DNA from: Chromatiales bacterium
GTDB lineage: Bacteria; Pseudomonadota; Gammaproteobacteria; Thiohalomonadales; Thiohalomonadaceae
DNA: 53,510 nucleotides
Reading direction: 5' to 3'
Assembly (NCBI GenBank): GCA_003251535.1
Contig: QKFD01000032.1
Span: 1-53,510, forward strand
In this document: positions 53,383-53,510 of the stretch, piece after piece
Position numbering within the stretch: the stretch's first letter is position 1
Layout: the number at the start of each line of letters is the position of its first letter
Position numbers and translations under genes: made by a program
The notes under the pieces: generated by a model
What the model saw: only the letters and a program-made list of their open reading frames with translations
Databases searched by the model: none
Told to the model about the DNA's origin: nothing

Positions 53383-53412
53383 GTAGGTCGGCGTTAGCGC
53401 AGCGTAACCCGA
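53383..53412. repeat. Extragenic palindromic repeat
   Basis: A 30-base near-palindrome contains GTCGG, CGTTAGCGC, GCGTAACC and CCGAC in a symmetric order. The same kind of element (a GTCGGGTTACGC-type inverted repeat) is, from general knowledge, scattered between genes in many gammaproteobacteria. It lies about 50 bases after the RND gene. I see no second copy in this window. Confidence 0.55.
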
Positions 53413-53510
53413 CACCCCTCCGTAGGAGCACGATAGTATTCCACTGACATGGTTAATACTGAGCAGCGTGGGCGTTCCACTGCTGCGTGATTGGCGGTGA
53501 GTGCCGGAGG

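Overview
The window is GC-rich chromosomal DNA from a gammaproteobacterium. The lineage rests on the gene orders yceD-rpmF-plsX-fabH-fabD-fabG-acpP-fabF-pabC-mltG and rluC-HAD-sppA, an RNase E that opens with the gammaproteobacterial N-terminus, and Slp-type lipoproteins. A purple-sulfur-bacterium-like (Chromatiales) or related free-living host would fit, but no gene seen here fixes genus or lifestyle.

Layout. 1-2550 is an AT-richer accessory patch: a 3'-truncated IS110-type transposase, an intact SUKH (SMI1/KNR4) immunity-like gene, a decayed second SUKH copy and two small unrecognised genes, as expected of orphan immunity genes left behind by a polymorphic-toxin locus. 2765-8921 holds an NTF2/DUF4440-like gene and a tight five-gene minus-strand operon: cysteine-synthase-like PLP enzyme, stand-alone AlaX tRNA-editing protein, EamA exporter, serine O-acetyltransferase with a long C-terminal extension, and a rhodanese. 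A MocR-type regulator is divergent from it. 8940-10505 encodes a PomAB/MotAB stator pair. 10753-21555 is mainly central carbon metabolism (PEP carboxylase, glycogen synthase, 6-phosphogluconate dehydrogenase, G6P dehydrogenase, phosphoglucose isomerase) plus an acetyltransferase and a membrane-anchored TolB-like protein. 21658-25235 carries TauE/SafE, MsrB, two Slp lipoproteins, a YdcH-like protein and a low-molecular-weight phosphatase. 25393-32327 holds rne and, divergently, rluC, a phosphatase and sppA. 32390-36276 encodes Maf and a two-subunit pyruvate carboxylase. 36449-44782 is the fatty-acid/cell-envelope cluster. The right end has a YccA-type membrane protein, tRNA-Ser(UGA), a VanX-type dipeptidase, a lipoprotein, and a LysR regulator divergent from an RND pump and its adaptor.

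How the parts work together. PEP carboxylase and pyruvate carboxylase offer two anaplerotic routes to oxaloacetate. Pgi, Zwf and Gnd form the oxidative pentose phosphate entry, and GlgA draws hexose into glycogen. The fab cluster takes malonyl-CoA to acyl-ACP, with PlsX feeding phospholipid synthesis. The most intriguing unit is the AlaX/serine-acetyltransferase/PLP-synthase/EamA/rhodanese operon under a MocR regulator. The gene content suggests that a serine- or cysteine-derived amino acid is made or handled, exported, and kept out of Ala-tRNA; this is inference. Many genes are followed by perfect GC-rich hairpins that lack a U-tract; only the terminator behind yccA is a classic intrinsic one.

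All calls come from reading the translations and bases. No database search was run.
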